A stretch of 64,000 bases of DNA from Mycolicibacterium anyangense (GCF_010731855.1 NZ_AP022620.1:2666001-2730000), one strand, 5' to 3'; counted from the first letter of the stretch, positions 51,455 to 62,216 are shown. Notes: a model not told the origin generated them from the sequence alone. Program-made: numbers and translations.

Positions 51455-51463
51455 CCTGAGACC

Positions 51464-52750
51464 ATGCCGAGCGCCCGCAACCACGCCGCCGACCTGTACC
51501 GGGTCCTCGCGCTGGTGATGGTCGTCATCGGGCACTGGATCACCGCGGCCCTGACCTACCGCGATGGTGCGTTCTACCGGCAGAACCCGCTGGTGGAGCT
51601 GCCCTGGACGCAGTGGCTCACCTGGCTGTTCCAGGTGGTTCCGGTGTTCTTCGTGGTGGCCGGCTACGCCAGCGCGGTGTCGTGGGGCCGGCTGGCCGAC
51701 GACGGACCGTCGCGACAGACCTGGATCCGGCACCGGCTGACCCGGCCACTGGGGCCGACGGCGGTGTACGTGCTGATCGTGCTTCTGGTCGTCGCCGCTC
51801 TGGCCGCCGTAGGAGTGCCCGGGGCCGAACTGGATTTCGGTGCTTGGGCGGTGGCCATGCACCTGTGGTTCCTGGGCATCTACGTCCTGGTGATCGCGCT
51901 GACGCCGGTCGCGGTGGCCGCGCACCGCCGGTGGGGACTGTGGGTGCCGGTGGCCTTGGTGATCGCGGTGGCCGCCGTCGACGCGGCGACCATCGGCGCC
52001 GGCGTGCCGTACCTGGACTGGCTGAACTACCTGCTGCCGTGGGCAGCGCTCTACCAGCTCGGCATCGCCTGGCAGGACGGCGCGCTGCGGGCCCGCCACG
52101 AGGTGCCGCTGGCGATTGCGTCGGCGGTCGCACTGGTGCTGCTGGTGACCGTCGGGCCGTATCCGATCAGCATGATCGGGGTGCCCGGGCAGACGCTGAA
52201 CAACACCTCGCCGCCCAACCTGGCGCTGCTGGCTTTGGGCCTCACCCAGACCGGGCTGGTGCTGGCGATTGCACCGACGGTGAACCGGGCGCTGAATTCG
52301 GCTCGGGCGCAACGGTTCCTGGCCGTCGCCAACGACAATGTGATGGCGCTGTACCTGTGGCACATGGTTCCGGTGGTGATCGTGGCGCTGGTCGGCTACC
52401 CGACCGGGCTGCTGCCACAGCCCGAGCCGGGGACGGCAGCCTGGTGGTGGTTCCGGCTGGCGTGGGTGGCAATCCTGGCCGTGGTCGCCGCGGTGGAACT
52501 GCTGCTGCTGTGGCGGGGGCGGGCGTTCTTCGCCGCCCCGGTTCCCGCTGTGGGCGTGCCGGTTCCGCCGTGGGTGGGCTGGGTGTCGATGGGCACGGGC
52601 ACCATGGCGGTGGCCGCGGCGCTGACGAAGATCGCCATCGACGGTTTCGCACCCGGCGGGCAGCTGCCGATCGCGACGGCGGGATGGTTCGCCACGGGTG
52701 TGGCGCTGATCGCGCTCACCCCGCGCGATACGCCTGCAGACCGAGTCTGA
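51464..52750 (+). CDS. Acyltransferase-3 family membrane protein
   Basis: This 428-residue integral membrane O-acyltransferase has ten or more helices, and a catalytic-type His in DLYRVLALVMVVIGHWITA near the N-terminus. PVFFVVAGYASAVSW, RLTRPLGPTAVYV and WFLGIYVLVIALTPV follow. It probably acylates a sugar or lipid on the envelope surface. The 3' end overlaps the TSUP gene by 35 bp (convergent). Confidence 0.88.
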   Translation: MPSARNHAADLYRVLALVMVVIGHWITAALTYRDGAFYRQNPLVELPWTQWLTWLFQVVPVFFVVAGYASAVSWGRLADDGPSRQTWIRHRLTRPLGPTAVYVLIVLLVVAALAAVGVPGAELDFGAWAVAMHLWFLGIYVLVIALTPVAVAAHRRWGLWVPVALVIAVAAVDAATIGAGVPYLDWLNYLLPWAALYQLGIAWQDGALRARHEVPLAIASAVALVLLVTVGPYPISMIGVPGQTLNNTSPPNLALLALGLTQTGLVLAIAPTVNRALNSARAQRFLAVANDNVMALYLWHMVPVVIVALVGYPTGLLPQPEPGTAAWWWFRLAWVAILAVVAAVELLLLWRGRAFFAAPVPAVGVPVPPWVGWVSMGTGTMAVAAALTKIAIDGFAPGGQLPIATAGWFATGVALIALTPRDTPADRV

Positions 52751-53447
52751 CCGCCAGCACCAGTCCCGCCACCCCGATCAGGATGCGCAGTGGCGTGGCC
52801 GGGGTGTGCCGCACCACGATCGGGCCGAGCCGGGCCCCGAGGAGTCCCCCGGCACCGAGGGCGATCATCTGTGGCCAGTGCATCGGCGCCAGGACCACGA
52901 AGATCAGGGCGGCCACGGTGTTGGCCAGACCGAGCAGGACGTTCTTGGCGGCGTTGGCGTGGGCCAGGCTGGCCGAGCCGAGGTGCAGCAGCATCGCCAG
53001 GAACAACACCCCGGCGGCGGCACCGAAATAGCCGCCGTAGAGCGCGATCCCGAATATCGCGAGGAATTCGGCGGCAACCGCTCCGCGGCGCCGCGCACCG
53101 CCGGCGGGCCCGGGCCGGCGCGGGATGACGATCGCCACCGACGCCACGCCGAGCAGGATCGGGACCAGCTTCTCGAAGGCATCGGCGGGAGTGGTCAGCA
53201 GCAGCGTCGCACCCGCGCCACCGCCGAGTGCGGCCACCGGGGCACTGCGGGCCAGCCAGCCCCATTGCCCGGCGAGCTCGGGCCGTGACCCCCACGCCGA
53301 GCCGATCCCGTTGAACACCAGGGCCACGGTGTTGGTCACATTGGCCGCCACCGGCGGCAGTCCGACTGCCAACAGCGCCGGATAGGTGGCCACCGAGGCG
53401 AACCCGGCGATGCTGCCTGCCAATCCACCCAGTACACCGGCGATCAC
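52716..53447 (-). CDS. TSUP (TauE/SafE) exporter
   Basis: This 243-residue membrane protein of about eight helices belongs to the sulfite exporter TauE/SafE family: GVLGGLAGSIAGFASVATYPALLAVGLPPVAANVTNTVAL and GYFGAAAGVLFLAMLLHLG. Substrate unknown (sulfite, sulfoacetate or similar). GTG at 53447 is taken, but the frame continues upstream as LSALDAVTLV, with GAGAAGG 4 bp before a CTG at 53474, so a CTG start is possible. It is followed upstream by the MarR gene with only 36 bp between. Confidence 0.85.
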   Translation of the reverse strand: MIAGVLGGLAGSIAGFASVATYPALLAVGLPPVAANVTNTVALVFNGIGSAWGSRPELAGQWGWLARSAPVAALGGGAGATLLLTTPADAFEKLVPILLGVASVAIVIPRRPGPAGGARRRGAVAAEFLAIFGIALYGGYFGAAAGVLFLAMLLHLGSASLAHANAAKNVLLGLANTVAALIFVVLAPMHWPQMIALGAGGLLGARLGPIVVRHTPATPLRILIGVAGLVLAVRLGLQAYRAG

Positions 53448-53483
53448 CAGGGTGACGGCGTCCAGTGCGCTCAGGGTGCCTTC

Positions 53484-53996
53484 TCAGTTCCGATCGGTGG
53501 GCTCGCCTGTTTCAGGGGTTGGAGAGAGAGTAGCCGTGGCCTCGGGCTTACCCGCTTGCGCCTCCCGCATGTGACTGAGCACGCGGACAATCACTTTCGA
53601 GGCAAGCCAGAGGGCAACCTGATCATCGTCGGACACCGACGGCATCCAGTCGGCAATGCGCTGCCTGCGCAATTCGGCACGCGCTTCCCAATTCCGCTTA
53701 CCGGCTTCTCCGAGCCTGACTCGCGAGGCTCGCCCGTCGTCAGGGTCACTCACCCGTTCCAGGAGACCCTGCCGTTCCAGTCGCTGAACCAGCTGCGTCA
53801 TGCCCGACTGGCTGGCACCCTCGGCCGCTGCCAGCGCCGTCAGGCGCATCGGACCTTCGTGGGACAACCTGTTGAGCACCAATGCCGCGCTGGCACTGAG
53901 GTCGTCGCGGTTGATCAGGTAGCGCCACATGGTGTCCGTCGCCAGGGCCAGCATCTCCGAGACCGACTCAACGCCGTCGGCAACCGTGAGCTCCAT
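53484..53996 (-). CDS. MarR-type repressor
   Basis: This 170-residue winged-helix regulator has a MarR domain from about 15 to 140 with ALVLNRLSHEGPMRLTALAAAEGASQSGMTQLVQRLERQGLLERVSDPDDGRASRVRLGEAGKRNW. It probably represses itself and the divergent mmpS-mmpL genes; the palindrome at 54005-54024 starts 9 bp upstream of its ATG. It is not close to MmpR5 (Rv0678) in sequence but occupies the analogous role. Confidence 0.92.
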   Translation of the reverse strand: MELTVADGVESVSEMLALATDTMWRYLINRDDLSASAALVLNRLSHEGPMRLTALAAAEGASQSGMTQLVQRLERQGLLERVSDPDDGRASRVRLGEAGKRNWEARAELRRQRIADWMPSVSDDDQVALWLASKVIVRVLSHMREAQAGKPEATATLSPTPETGEPTDRN

Positions 53997-54004
53997 CAGA
54001 TTTT

Positions 54005-54024
54005 TATATCACTAAAGTGATATA
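54005..54024. promoter_or_regulatory. MarR operator palindrome
   Basis: TATATCACTAAAGTGATATA has perfect 9-bp arms around AA. It lies in an AT-rich patch, 9 bp upstream of the marR start, and about 147 bp before mmpS. Confidence 0.65.
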
Positions 54025-54159
54025 TAGGGAATAATTCGCGGGTCATCGATGTTCAGACCCAATTGCTTGTAGATAGCTCTTCAACAGTTCGAATACTCAC
54101 AGGAAGCCTCAAGGTGGCACGAGCCCTCCTCGGCTTGCATCAAGCAACTACATTCTGCA

Positions 54160-54165
54160 TAGGAT
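54160..54165 (+). promoter_or_regulatory. Leaderless -10 for mmpS
   Basis: TAGGAT stands 6 bp before the GTG at 54172; TTGCAT at 54135-54140 may be the -35. Confidence 0.45.
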
Positions 54166-54171
54166 GCAACG

Positions 54172-54615
54172 GTGCCGCGCCGCGTGAAGGGTCGAGCTGT
54201 ACTGGCCAGCGCATGGCTGCCCGCGGTGGTGCTGATCGCGCTGAGCATCGGGGGGCTGTGCATGTGGAAGGTGCATCAGTCGTCGGCGCCGGGTCCGGTC
54301 CTGACCGTCAGCCCGCCGCAAGCGCCCGCCGAGTTCACCCCCAAACGGCTGACCTACGAGTTGTTCGGTGACCTGGGCTCCGGCGGAATGCTCGACTACA
54401 TCGACATCGACGGGCACCCCCACGAGGTCGATCTCACCGAACTGCCGTGGACGCATACCGAGACCACCACGCTGACCGTGGTGTCCGGCAGCATCTCGGC
54501 GCATGTGCACGGCACGCATGTGGGGTGCCGGATGCTGGTCAATGACGTTGTGCGGGACGAACAATCGGCCAGCCGCGAAGATGCCGACGTCACCTGCAGG
54601 GTCAAGTCCGCGTGA
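54172..54615 (+). CDS. MmpS-family transport accessory protein
   Basis: This 147-residue protein has one N-terminal helix (WLPAVVLIALSIGGLCMWKVHQ) and a periplasmic beta domain with the MmpS pattern: KRLTYELFGDLGSGGMLDYIDIDGHPHEVDLTELPWTHTETTTL and two Cys (HVGCRML, ADVTCRV). MmpS partners MmpL lipid/drug exporters. GTG start; its stop overlaps the mmpL GTG. Confidence 0.93.
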   Translation: MPRRVKGRAVLASAWLPAVVLIALSIGGLCMWKVHQSSAPGPVLTVSPPQAPAEFTPKRLTYELFGDLGSGGMLDYIDIDGHPHEVDLTELPWTHTETTTLTVVSGSISAHVHGTHVGCRMLVNDVVRDEQSASREDADVTCRVKSA

Positions 54616-57470
54616 GCGCGCACCAGGCGAACCGCCCATTCTTCCCGAGAATGGTTCGGCTGCTGGCCATTCCGATCATCATCTTCTGGGCACTGCTGGC
54701 GGTTGTCACGAACACCTTCGTGCCGAAGGTGGAAGACGTCGCCACCGAACTCGCCGGACCCGAGATTCCCACCTACGCGCCCTCGCAGTTGGCGCTGCTG
54801 CACATCGGTGAGAAATTCGAGGAGTCCAACTCCACCAGCCTGACCATGGTTGTCCTGGAAGCCGACCACCCGCTCGACGAACAGGACCACGAGTACTACG
54901 ACAACCTCGTCACACGCCTCGAACAAGACACCCGGCACGTCCAGTACGTGATGGACCTCTGGGGCAAGCCCATCACGGCGGCGGGCGCCCAGAGCATCGA
55001 CGGCAAGGCGACGTACGTCTTACTGCGGCTTGCCGGCAACGTCGGTCAGATCCAGGCCAACGAATCCGTTGAGGCCGTCCGGAATATCGTCAAGAACGTC
55101 AGCCCGCCGCAGGGGCTGAAGGTCTACGTCAGCGGTTCGGCGCCGATGGCATCGGACACCCTGTCCATCGCCAACTCGAGCCTGAACAACATCACGATCG
55201 TCACCGTCGTCCTGATCTTCGTGATGCTGCTGTTGGTGTATCGCTCGCTGACCAACGTCGCCGTTCCGATGTACAGCGTGCTGTTCGAAATCCTCATCGC
55301 CAAAGGCATTGTCTCCACGCTCGGGCACTACGGGGTGATCCCGATGTCGTCGTTCGCGGTGAACATCGTCGTCTCACTGACCCTCGGCGCGGGCACCGAC
55401 TACGGCATCTTCCTACTCGGCCGCTATCACGAAGCCCGGCAGACGGGCGAAAGCCGCGAGGACGCCTACTACACCGCGTATCGGGGTGTAGCCCCGATCA
55501 TCATCGGTTCCGGGTTGACGATCGCCGGCTCGTGCTTCTGCCTGACGTTCGCGCGCCTGGACTACTTCCACACCATGGGGCCAGCCGTCGCGATCAGCAT
55601 GCTGTTCACCATCGCCGCCGCGCTGACGCTGGCTCCGGCGCTGCTCACACTGGGCACCCTGTTTGGACTGTTCGATCCCAGGCAGCTGCGGCGCGGACGG
55701 CTGTACCGCCGGATCGGCGCCAGTGTGGTGCGCTGGCCGGTGCCGATCCTTGCCGCAAGCACCGCCGTGGTGGTGCTCGGGACGATATTCGTGCCGGGTT
55801 ATCGCGTCAGCTATGACGATCGGGCCTACCAGCCGGCCGGCGGCGCGGCCAACCAGGGGTTCACGGCTTCGGACCGGCATTTCCCGCCCAGCAAGCTGTT
55901 CACCGAGATGATGATGATCGAATCCGACCACGACATGCGTAATTCGGCCGACTTCATCTCACTGGACCGCGTGGCGAAAGCCCTGATCCGATTGCCCGGT
56001 GTCGCCATGGTGCAAAGCATCACCCGCCCACTTGGCCGACCTCTGGATCACGCGAACATCCCGTACCTGTTCACCACCCAGGGCGGCGCGAACGGCCAAC
56101 AGCTGCCCTTCACACAGCAGCAAAACTCCGACACCGACCAACAGGCGCAGATCCAGACCGAATCCCTCGCCGTGCTGAGCAAGACGATCGACCTGACGCA
56201 GAAGATGTCCGACGACCTGCATGCAACGGTGCTGACCGCCGAGAACCTGGAACAGGTGACCGATCAGATCAACGACGACGTTTCCAACCTCGACGATTTC
56301 ATCCGGCCCCTGAAGAATTATTTCTATTGGGAGCCACACTGTTTCGATATCCCGCTGTGCTGGTCGCTGCGGTCGCTGTTCGACGGCCTGGACGGGATCG
56401 ACGGTTTGGACAGCCAAATCCACACCCTCACCGGTGATCTGCAAGCCGTCGACGCACTGCTGCCGCAGTTGATCACCCAGCTGAAGATGATGCTGGACAA
56501 CACCCAGTCACTGCGTGCGGTCATCGTGAACTCCTACGGCCCTGCGCATCTCCAGGCCACCCAGATCAACCAGACGTTCGAGGACCAGATCAACGTCGGC
56601 AACGACTTCGACGCGTCTCGCAGCGATGACTACTTCTACCTGCCCCGTGAAGCGTTCGACAACGACGACGTCAAGACCGGCATGCAGTTGATGATGTCGC
56701 CGGACGGGAAGGCGGCGCGGTTCGTCATCACCCACGAGGGCAACGCCATGGCTCCCGAGGGCATCGACCACGTCAACGCCTTCCCGGACGCGGTGCGGGC
56801 GGCGCTGAAGGAGACCTCACTGGCCGGGTCGAAGATCTACATCGGCGGCGCGGCCTCGAACAACAAAGACATCAAGGAGTACGCGGCATCGGATCTGAAG
56901 ATCGTCGCCATCGCCGCGTTCATCCTGATCTTCCTGATCATGCTTGTTCTGACTCGAAGCCTGATGGCCGCAATCGTGATCCCCGGAACGGTGGCCCTGT
57001 CGTTCACCGGGGCGTTCGGTCTCTCAATCCTGTTGTGGCAGCACCTGATCGGGCTCCACCTGCATTGGCTGGTCCTACCGATCACGTTCGTCATCCTGGT
57101 GGCCGTCGGCTCGGACTACAACCTGCTGTTGATCGCCAGGGTCAAGGAGGAGATCGGGGTCGGGTACCAGACCACTGGATTGCACACCGGTTTGATCCGC
57201 GCCCTCGGCAGCACCGGTGGGGTGGTGACATCAGCCGGTCTGGTGTTCGCGTTCACCATGCTGGCGATGCTGGCCAGCGACCTCAGGACGATCGCCCAGG
57301 TGGGTTCCACCGTCTGCATCGGCCTTTTGCTGGACACCCTTGTCGTGCGATCGTTCGTCGTGCCGGCCCTGATCAGGCTGCTCGGCCCATGGTTCTGGTG
57401 GCCGACCCTGGTCCGCAGCCGTCCGTTGCCACCGCGCACGGCAGCGGATTTCGTGGGGGTGCGGCGATGA
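54612..57470 (+). CDS. MmpL-family RND transporter (MmpL4/5 type)
   Basis: This 952-residue inner-membrane exporter has two six-helix halves, each with the proton-relay pair: Asp263-Tyr264 (GAGTDYGIFLLGRYHE) and Asp835-Tyr836 (VAVGSDYNLLLIARVKEE). The second periplasmic domain includes a long coiled-coil (about 515-640) with the two Cys in EPHCFDIPLCWS, as in MmpL4/5. It exports lipids, siderophores or drugs; the cargo is unknown. The GTG overlaps the mmpS stop and its stop overlaps the next ATG, so three genes are coupled. Length fits the family. Confidence 0.95.
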   Translation: MSAHQANRPFFPRMVRLLAIPIIIFWALLAVVTNTFVPKVEDVATELAGPEIPTYAPSQLALLHIGEKFEESNSTSLTMVVLEADHPLDEQDHEYYDNLVTRLEQDTRHVQYVMDLWGKPITAAGAQSIDGKATYVLLRLAGNVGQIQANESVEAVRNIVKNVSPPQGLKVYVSGSAPMASDTLSIANSSLNNITIVTVVLIFVMLLLVYRSLTNVAVPMYSVLFEILIAKGIVSTLGHYGVIPMSSFAVNIVVSLTLGAGTDYGIFLLGRYHEARQTGESREDAYYTAYRGVAPIIIGSGLTIAGSCFCLTFARLDYFHTMGPAVAISMLFTIAAALTLAPALLTLGTLFGLFDPRQLRRGRLYRRIGASVVRWPVPILAASTAVVVLGTIFVPGYRVSYDDRAYQPAGGAANQGFTASDRHFPPSKLFTEMMMIESDHDMRNSADFISLDRVAKALIRLPGVAMVQSITRPLGRPLDHANIPYLFTTQGGANGQQLPFTQQQNSDTDQQAQIQTESLAVLSKTIDLTQKMSDDLHATVLTAENLEQVTDQINDDVSNLDDFIRPLKNYFYWEPHCFDIPLCWSLRSLFDGLDGIDGLDSQIHTLTGDLQAVDALLPQLITQLKMMLDNTQSLRAVIVNSYGPAHLQATQINQTFEDQINVGNDFDASRSDDYFYLPREAFDNDDVKTGMQLMMSPDGKAARFVITHEGNAMAPEGIDHVNAFPDAVRAALKETSLAGSKIYIGGAASNNKDIKEYAASDLKIVAIAAFILIFLIMLVLTRSLMAAIVIPGTVALSFTGAFGLSILLWQHLIGLHLHWLVLPITFVILVAVGSDYNLLLIARVKEEIGVGYQTTGLHTGLIRALGSTGGVVTSAGLVFAFTMLAMLASDLRTIAQVGSTVCIGLLLDTLVVRSFVVPALIRLLGPWFWWPTLVRSRPLPPRTAADFVGVRR

Positions 57471-57946
57471 ACCTGAGCACTCACACGACGGGATTGGGCC
57501 TGTGGGGCCTGTTGATGTTCATCGCATTGGGTTTCGAGGTGGTGTTCGCGAGCCTGGCGTTCGTCTACACCCGGCGCCTGCTGAGGCTGCGGGCCCTGCC
57601 GCTCGGCGACGATCTCAACAGCTACCAGAAGGCGCTGCGCAAGCTCCGCAGGAATGAACCGATGTCATCCGACGAGTGGAATCTCGCCGAGCGGATCATC
57701 GACATCCGTCGATCTCCGTTGGCCTACTCGGTGCCGGCCGCGTTCATGACCATCGGCATCTTCTACATCCTGGGCAGCTTGGAGTATCTGCACGGACACA
57801 CCCCCTCGGAGCGCACCTTTCTCGGTGTCATTCCGATGGTCACGTCGACCAACCTCGTCATCCAGATGCGCAAGAGCGCACGTTTGACGAAGCGGTTGGC
57901 GAAGGCCGCCATTGCGGAGCCCGAGGAGCTGTTGCCCACCGGGTGA
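57467..57946 (+). CDS. Membrane protein coupled to mmpL
   Basis: This 159-residue protein of unknown family has one clear helix (GLGLWGLLMFIALGFEVVFASLAFVY), a charged cytoplasmic-type stretch (LRALPLGDDLNSYQKALRKLRRNEPMSSDEWNLAERIID), a second helix (SVPAAFMTIGIFYILGSLEYL), and a C-terminal basic helix (IQMRKSARLTKRLAKAA). ATG overlaps the mmpL stop (ATGA), so it belongs to the same operon. It may be an accessory subunit of this MmpL; this is inference. Confidence 0.8.
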   Translation: MNLSTHTTGLGLWGLLMFIALGFEVVFASLAFVYTRRLLRLRALPLGDDLNSYQKALRKLRRNEPMSSDEWNLAERIIDIRRSPLAYSVPAAFMTIGIFYILGSLEYLHGHTPSERTFLGVIPMVTSTNLVIQMRKSARLTKRLAKAAIAEPEELLPTG

Positions 57947-57967
57947 GCGCCCCGGGCGTAGACGGGA

Positions 57968-58941
57968 TCAGTTCCGGTGGGCCAATGCTCGCAGGAAGAA
58001 CATCAGGTTGGCGGGGCGCTCGGCAAGCCGACGCACGAAATAGCCGTACCACTGCGAGCCGAACGGAACGTACACCCGCACGTGATTGCCCGTGTCTGCG
58101 AGCCGGCGCTGCTCGCCGTCCCGGATTCCGTACAGCATCTGATACTCGAATCCGTCTGTGCCTCTGCCGAATTCGCGGGCCAGGCCCGGCACCGCAGCGA
58201 TGACGGCGGGGTCGTGCGAGGCCACCATCGGATAGCCGGACCCCGCCATCAGGATGCGCAGGCAACGCAGGTAGGACTCGGTGATCCCGACCGGGTCCCG
58301 GTAGGCCACCACGGCCGGCTCGTCATAGGCCCCCTTGCACAGCCGGATTCGGGCGCCGGACGCGGCGAACTCGGCGCAGTCGCCCTCAGTGCGGCGCAGG
58401 TAGGCCTGCAGCACGGTGCCCAGCCAGGGATAGTCGGCGCGCAGGTCCCGCACGATCGACAGCGTCGAGTCGGTGGTGGTGTGGTCTTCGGCATCCACTG
58501 TCACCCACGCACCCACTTGCTCGGCGCGCGCGCAGATCGTATGCGCGTTCTCGTGGGCGATCTTGTCGCCGTCCTTGCCCAGCGCCTGCCCCAGTGCGGA
58601 CAGTTTCAGCGACACCTCCAGGGGGCGGATCACCCCGCCGGTGTCGAGCCCGGCGGTGTCGAAGCCGGCGGCCAGCGCGTCGAGCAGATCGAGGTAGGCG
58701 GCGACCGTCGCGTCAGCGGTGTCGGCGTCGGTGACGTCCTCGCCGAGATAGTCGATGCTGACCAGCCGGCCGGAGTCGCGTAACCCGCCGACCGCCGACA
58801 GGGCGTCGGCGACGGACTCCCCCGGCACGAACCGGCGGACGACGTCGCGGGCGACGGGCATCCGTTCGGCGCTGTGCCGCAACCGATGTGACCGACTGGC
58901 TGCCAGGATGGCCGGCCGAGCGGTGCGACTGAAGAGGCCAC

Positions 58942-58945
<4 letters not shown>
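57968..58945 (-). CDS. pruB: PruB, proline dehydrogenase
   Basis: This 325-residue FAD enzyme oxidises proline to pyrroline-5-carboxylate and passes electrons to the quinone pool. The TIM barrel shows EVSLKLSALGQALGKDG, VTVDAEDHTTTDSTL, LQAYLRRTEGDC, IRLCKGAYDEPA and the end motif VRVYVPFGSQWYGYFVRRLAERPAN. The GTG overlaps the pruA stop (GTGA), so the two catabolic genes are coupled. Confidence 0.96.
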
Positions 58946-60576
<1,631 letters not shown>

Positions 60577-60610
60577 GCGACAAGGATCGCCTGGCCAGCC
60601 GCCCGAACTG

Positions 60611-60634
60611 TTGGCTGATCGGCCAAGGATGGCC
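60611..60634. promoter_or_regulatory. Overlapping palindromes between pruA and pruC
   Basis: TTGGCTGATCGGCCAA (60611-60626, one mismatched pair) and GGCCAAGGATGGCC (60621-60634, 5-bp arms) overlap in the 83-bp gap between the two start codons. They are likely binding sites for the PruC activator. Confidence 0.5.
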
Positions 60635-60645
60635 ACCTGAGCTAG

Positions 60646-60651
60646 TAGAAT
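60646..60651 (+). promoter_or_regulatory. Leaderless -10 for pruC
   Basis: TAGAAT stands 8 bp before the ATG at 60660. Confidence 0.4.
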
Positions 60652-60659
60652 CGGACAAC

Positions 60660-62216
60660 ATGCGGTCTTCCGGTGTCGGACTGGGCCAACTGGTGTTGGC
60701 GCTGGACGCGACGCTGGTCCGGCTGATCGAGGCGCCCCGCGGGCTGGACGTGCCGGTGCGGTCGGCGGCGTTGATCGACGCCGACGATGTCCGGCTGGGC
60801 CTGTCGGTGAGCGCCGGGTCGGCCGATGTGTTCTTCCTGCTCGGGATCGGCGAATCGGACGTCGTCCGGTGGATCGACCGACAGACCGCTGCGCACCGCG
60901 CCCCGACAGCCGTCTTCGTCAAGGAACCGTCGGACGCCGTCGTCGCCCGCGCCACCGCGGTGGGCGCCGCCGTGGTGGCTGTCGACCCCAAGGCCCGCTG
61001 GGAACGGCTGTATCGCCTGGTCAACCATGTGTTCGAAGCGCGCCGCGCCGACCCGGTATCCGATTCGGGCACCGACCTGTTCGCCCTGGCCCAGTCGGTC
61101 GCCGACCGGACACACGGGATGGTCAGCATCGAGGACGACCAGTCCCACGTGCTGGCCTATTCGGCGTCCAACGACGAGGCCGACGAACTGCGCCGGCTGT
61201 CGATCCTGGGCCGGGCCGGGCCACCGGCGCATCTGCAGTGGATCGCCCAGTGGGGCATCTTCGACATCCTGCGTGCGGGCAGCGAGGTGGTGCGCGTCGA
61301 CGCGCGGCCAGCCCTCGGCCTTCAGCCACGCCTGGCAATCGGGATCCACCGGTCCGACGCCCGGTTCATGGGCACCATCTGGGTCCAGCAGGGCTCCCGG
61401 CCGCTGGCCGAGGACGCCGAGGACGTACTGCGCGGCGCAGCGGTGCTGGCCGCCCGGATCATGGCCCGGCTGGCGGCCCGCCCGTCGGCCCATCTGCTGG
61501 CCGTGCAGCAGGTGCTCGGGCTGGCTGACACCGACACCGACGTCACCGAGCTGGCGCGCGAGCTCGCGGTGCCGGCGCAGGGCCGTGCGGCGGTGATCGG
61601 CTTCGACACCCGCACCGAACACCCTCGACTTGTCGACGTATTGGCATTGAGCGCCAGCGCTTTTCGGCCCGACGCCCAAGTCGGTTCGAACGGGTCGCGG
61701 GTGTACGTGCTGCTGCCCGATTCCGGACGGACAGGCCCGGTGGTGTCGTGGATCCGTGGCACGATCGCCACCCTGCGCACCGAACTCGGGCTGGAACTGC
61801 GGGCGGTGATCGCCGCGCCAGTCGCCGGGCTGGCCGCGGTAGCCGCGGCGCGCCGCGAGATCGACCGGGTGCTCGACAGTGCCGAGCGCCATCCGGTGGC
61901 GATCGGGCAGGTGACCACTCTGGCCGAGGCGCGCACCACGGTGTTGCTCGACGAGATCGTCACCATGGTCGGGGCCAACGAGCGGCTGGTCGACCCGCGG
62001 GTGCGCCGGCTGCGGGAACGTGAGCCGGTGCTCGCCGCCACGTTGGAGGCCTATCTCGACAGCTTCGGCGATATCGCCGCGGCGGCAGCCGCGCTGCACG
62101 TGCACCCGAATACCGTGCGCTACCGGGTGCGCCGGATCGAGCAGGCGATGGCCACCTCGCTGGCCGATCCGGACGTCCGGCTGCTGTTGGCGCTGAGCCT
62201 GCGGGCTACCGCCTGA
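60660..62216 (+). CDS. pruC: PruC, PucR-type proline-catabolism activator
   Basis: This 518-residue regulator has a GAF-like/sensor N-terminal half and a CdaR GGDEF-like region. A PucR C-terminal helix-turn-helix follows (YLDSFGDIAAAAAALHVHPNTVRYRVRRIEQAM, about 460-500). It corresponds to Rv1186c (PruC), which activates pruAB in response to proline. It starts 83 bp from pruA on the opposite strand. Confidence 0.92.
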   Translation: MRSSGVGLGQLVLALDATLVRLIEAPRGLDVPVRSAALIDADDVRLGLSVSAGSADVFFLLGIGESDVVRWIDRQTAAHRAPTAVFVKEPSDAVVARATAVGAAVVAVDPKARWERLYRLVNHVFEARRADPVSDSGTDLFALAQSVADRTHGMVSIEDDQSHVLAYSASNDEADELRRLSILGRAGPPAHLQWIAQWGIFDILRAGSEVVRVDARPALGLQPRLAIGIHRSDARFMGTIWVQQGSRPLAEDAEDVLRGAAVLAARIMARLAARPSAHLLAVQQVLGLADTDTDVTELARELAVPAQGRAAVIGFDTRTEHPRLVDVLALSASAFRPDAQVGSNGSRVYVLLPDSGRTGPVVSWIRGTIATLRTELGLELRAVIAAPVAGLAAVAAARREIDRVLDSAERHPVAIGQVTTLAEARTTVLLDEIVTMVGANERLVDPRVRRLREREPVLAATLEAYLDSFGDIAAAAAALHVHPNTVRYRVRRIEQAMATSLADPDVRLLLALSLRATA

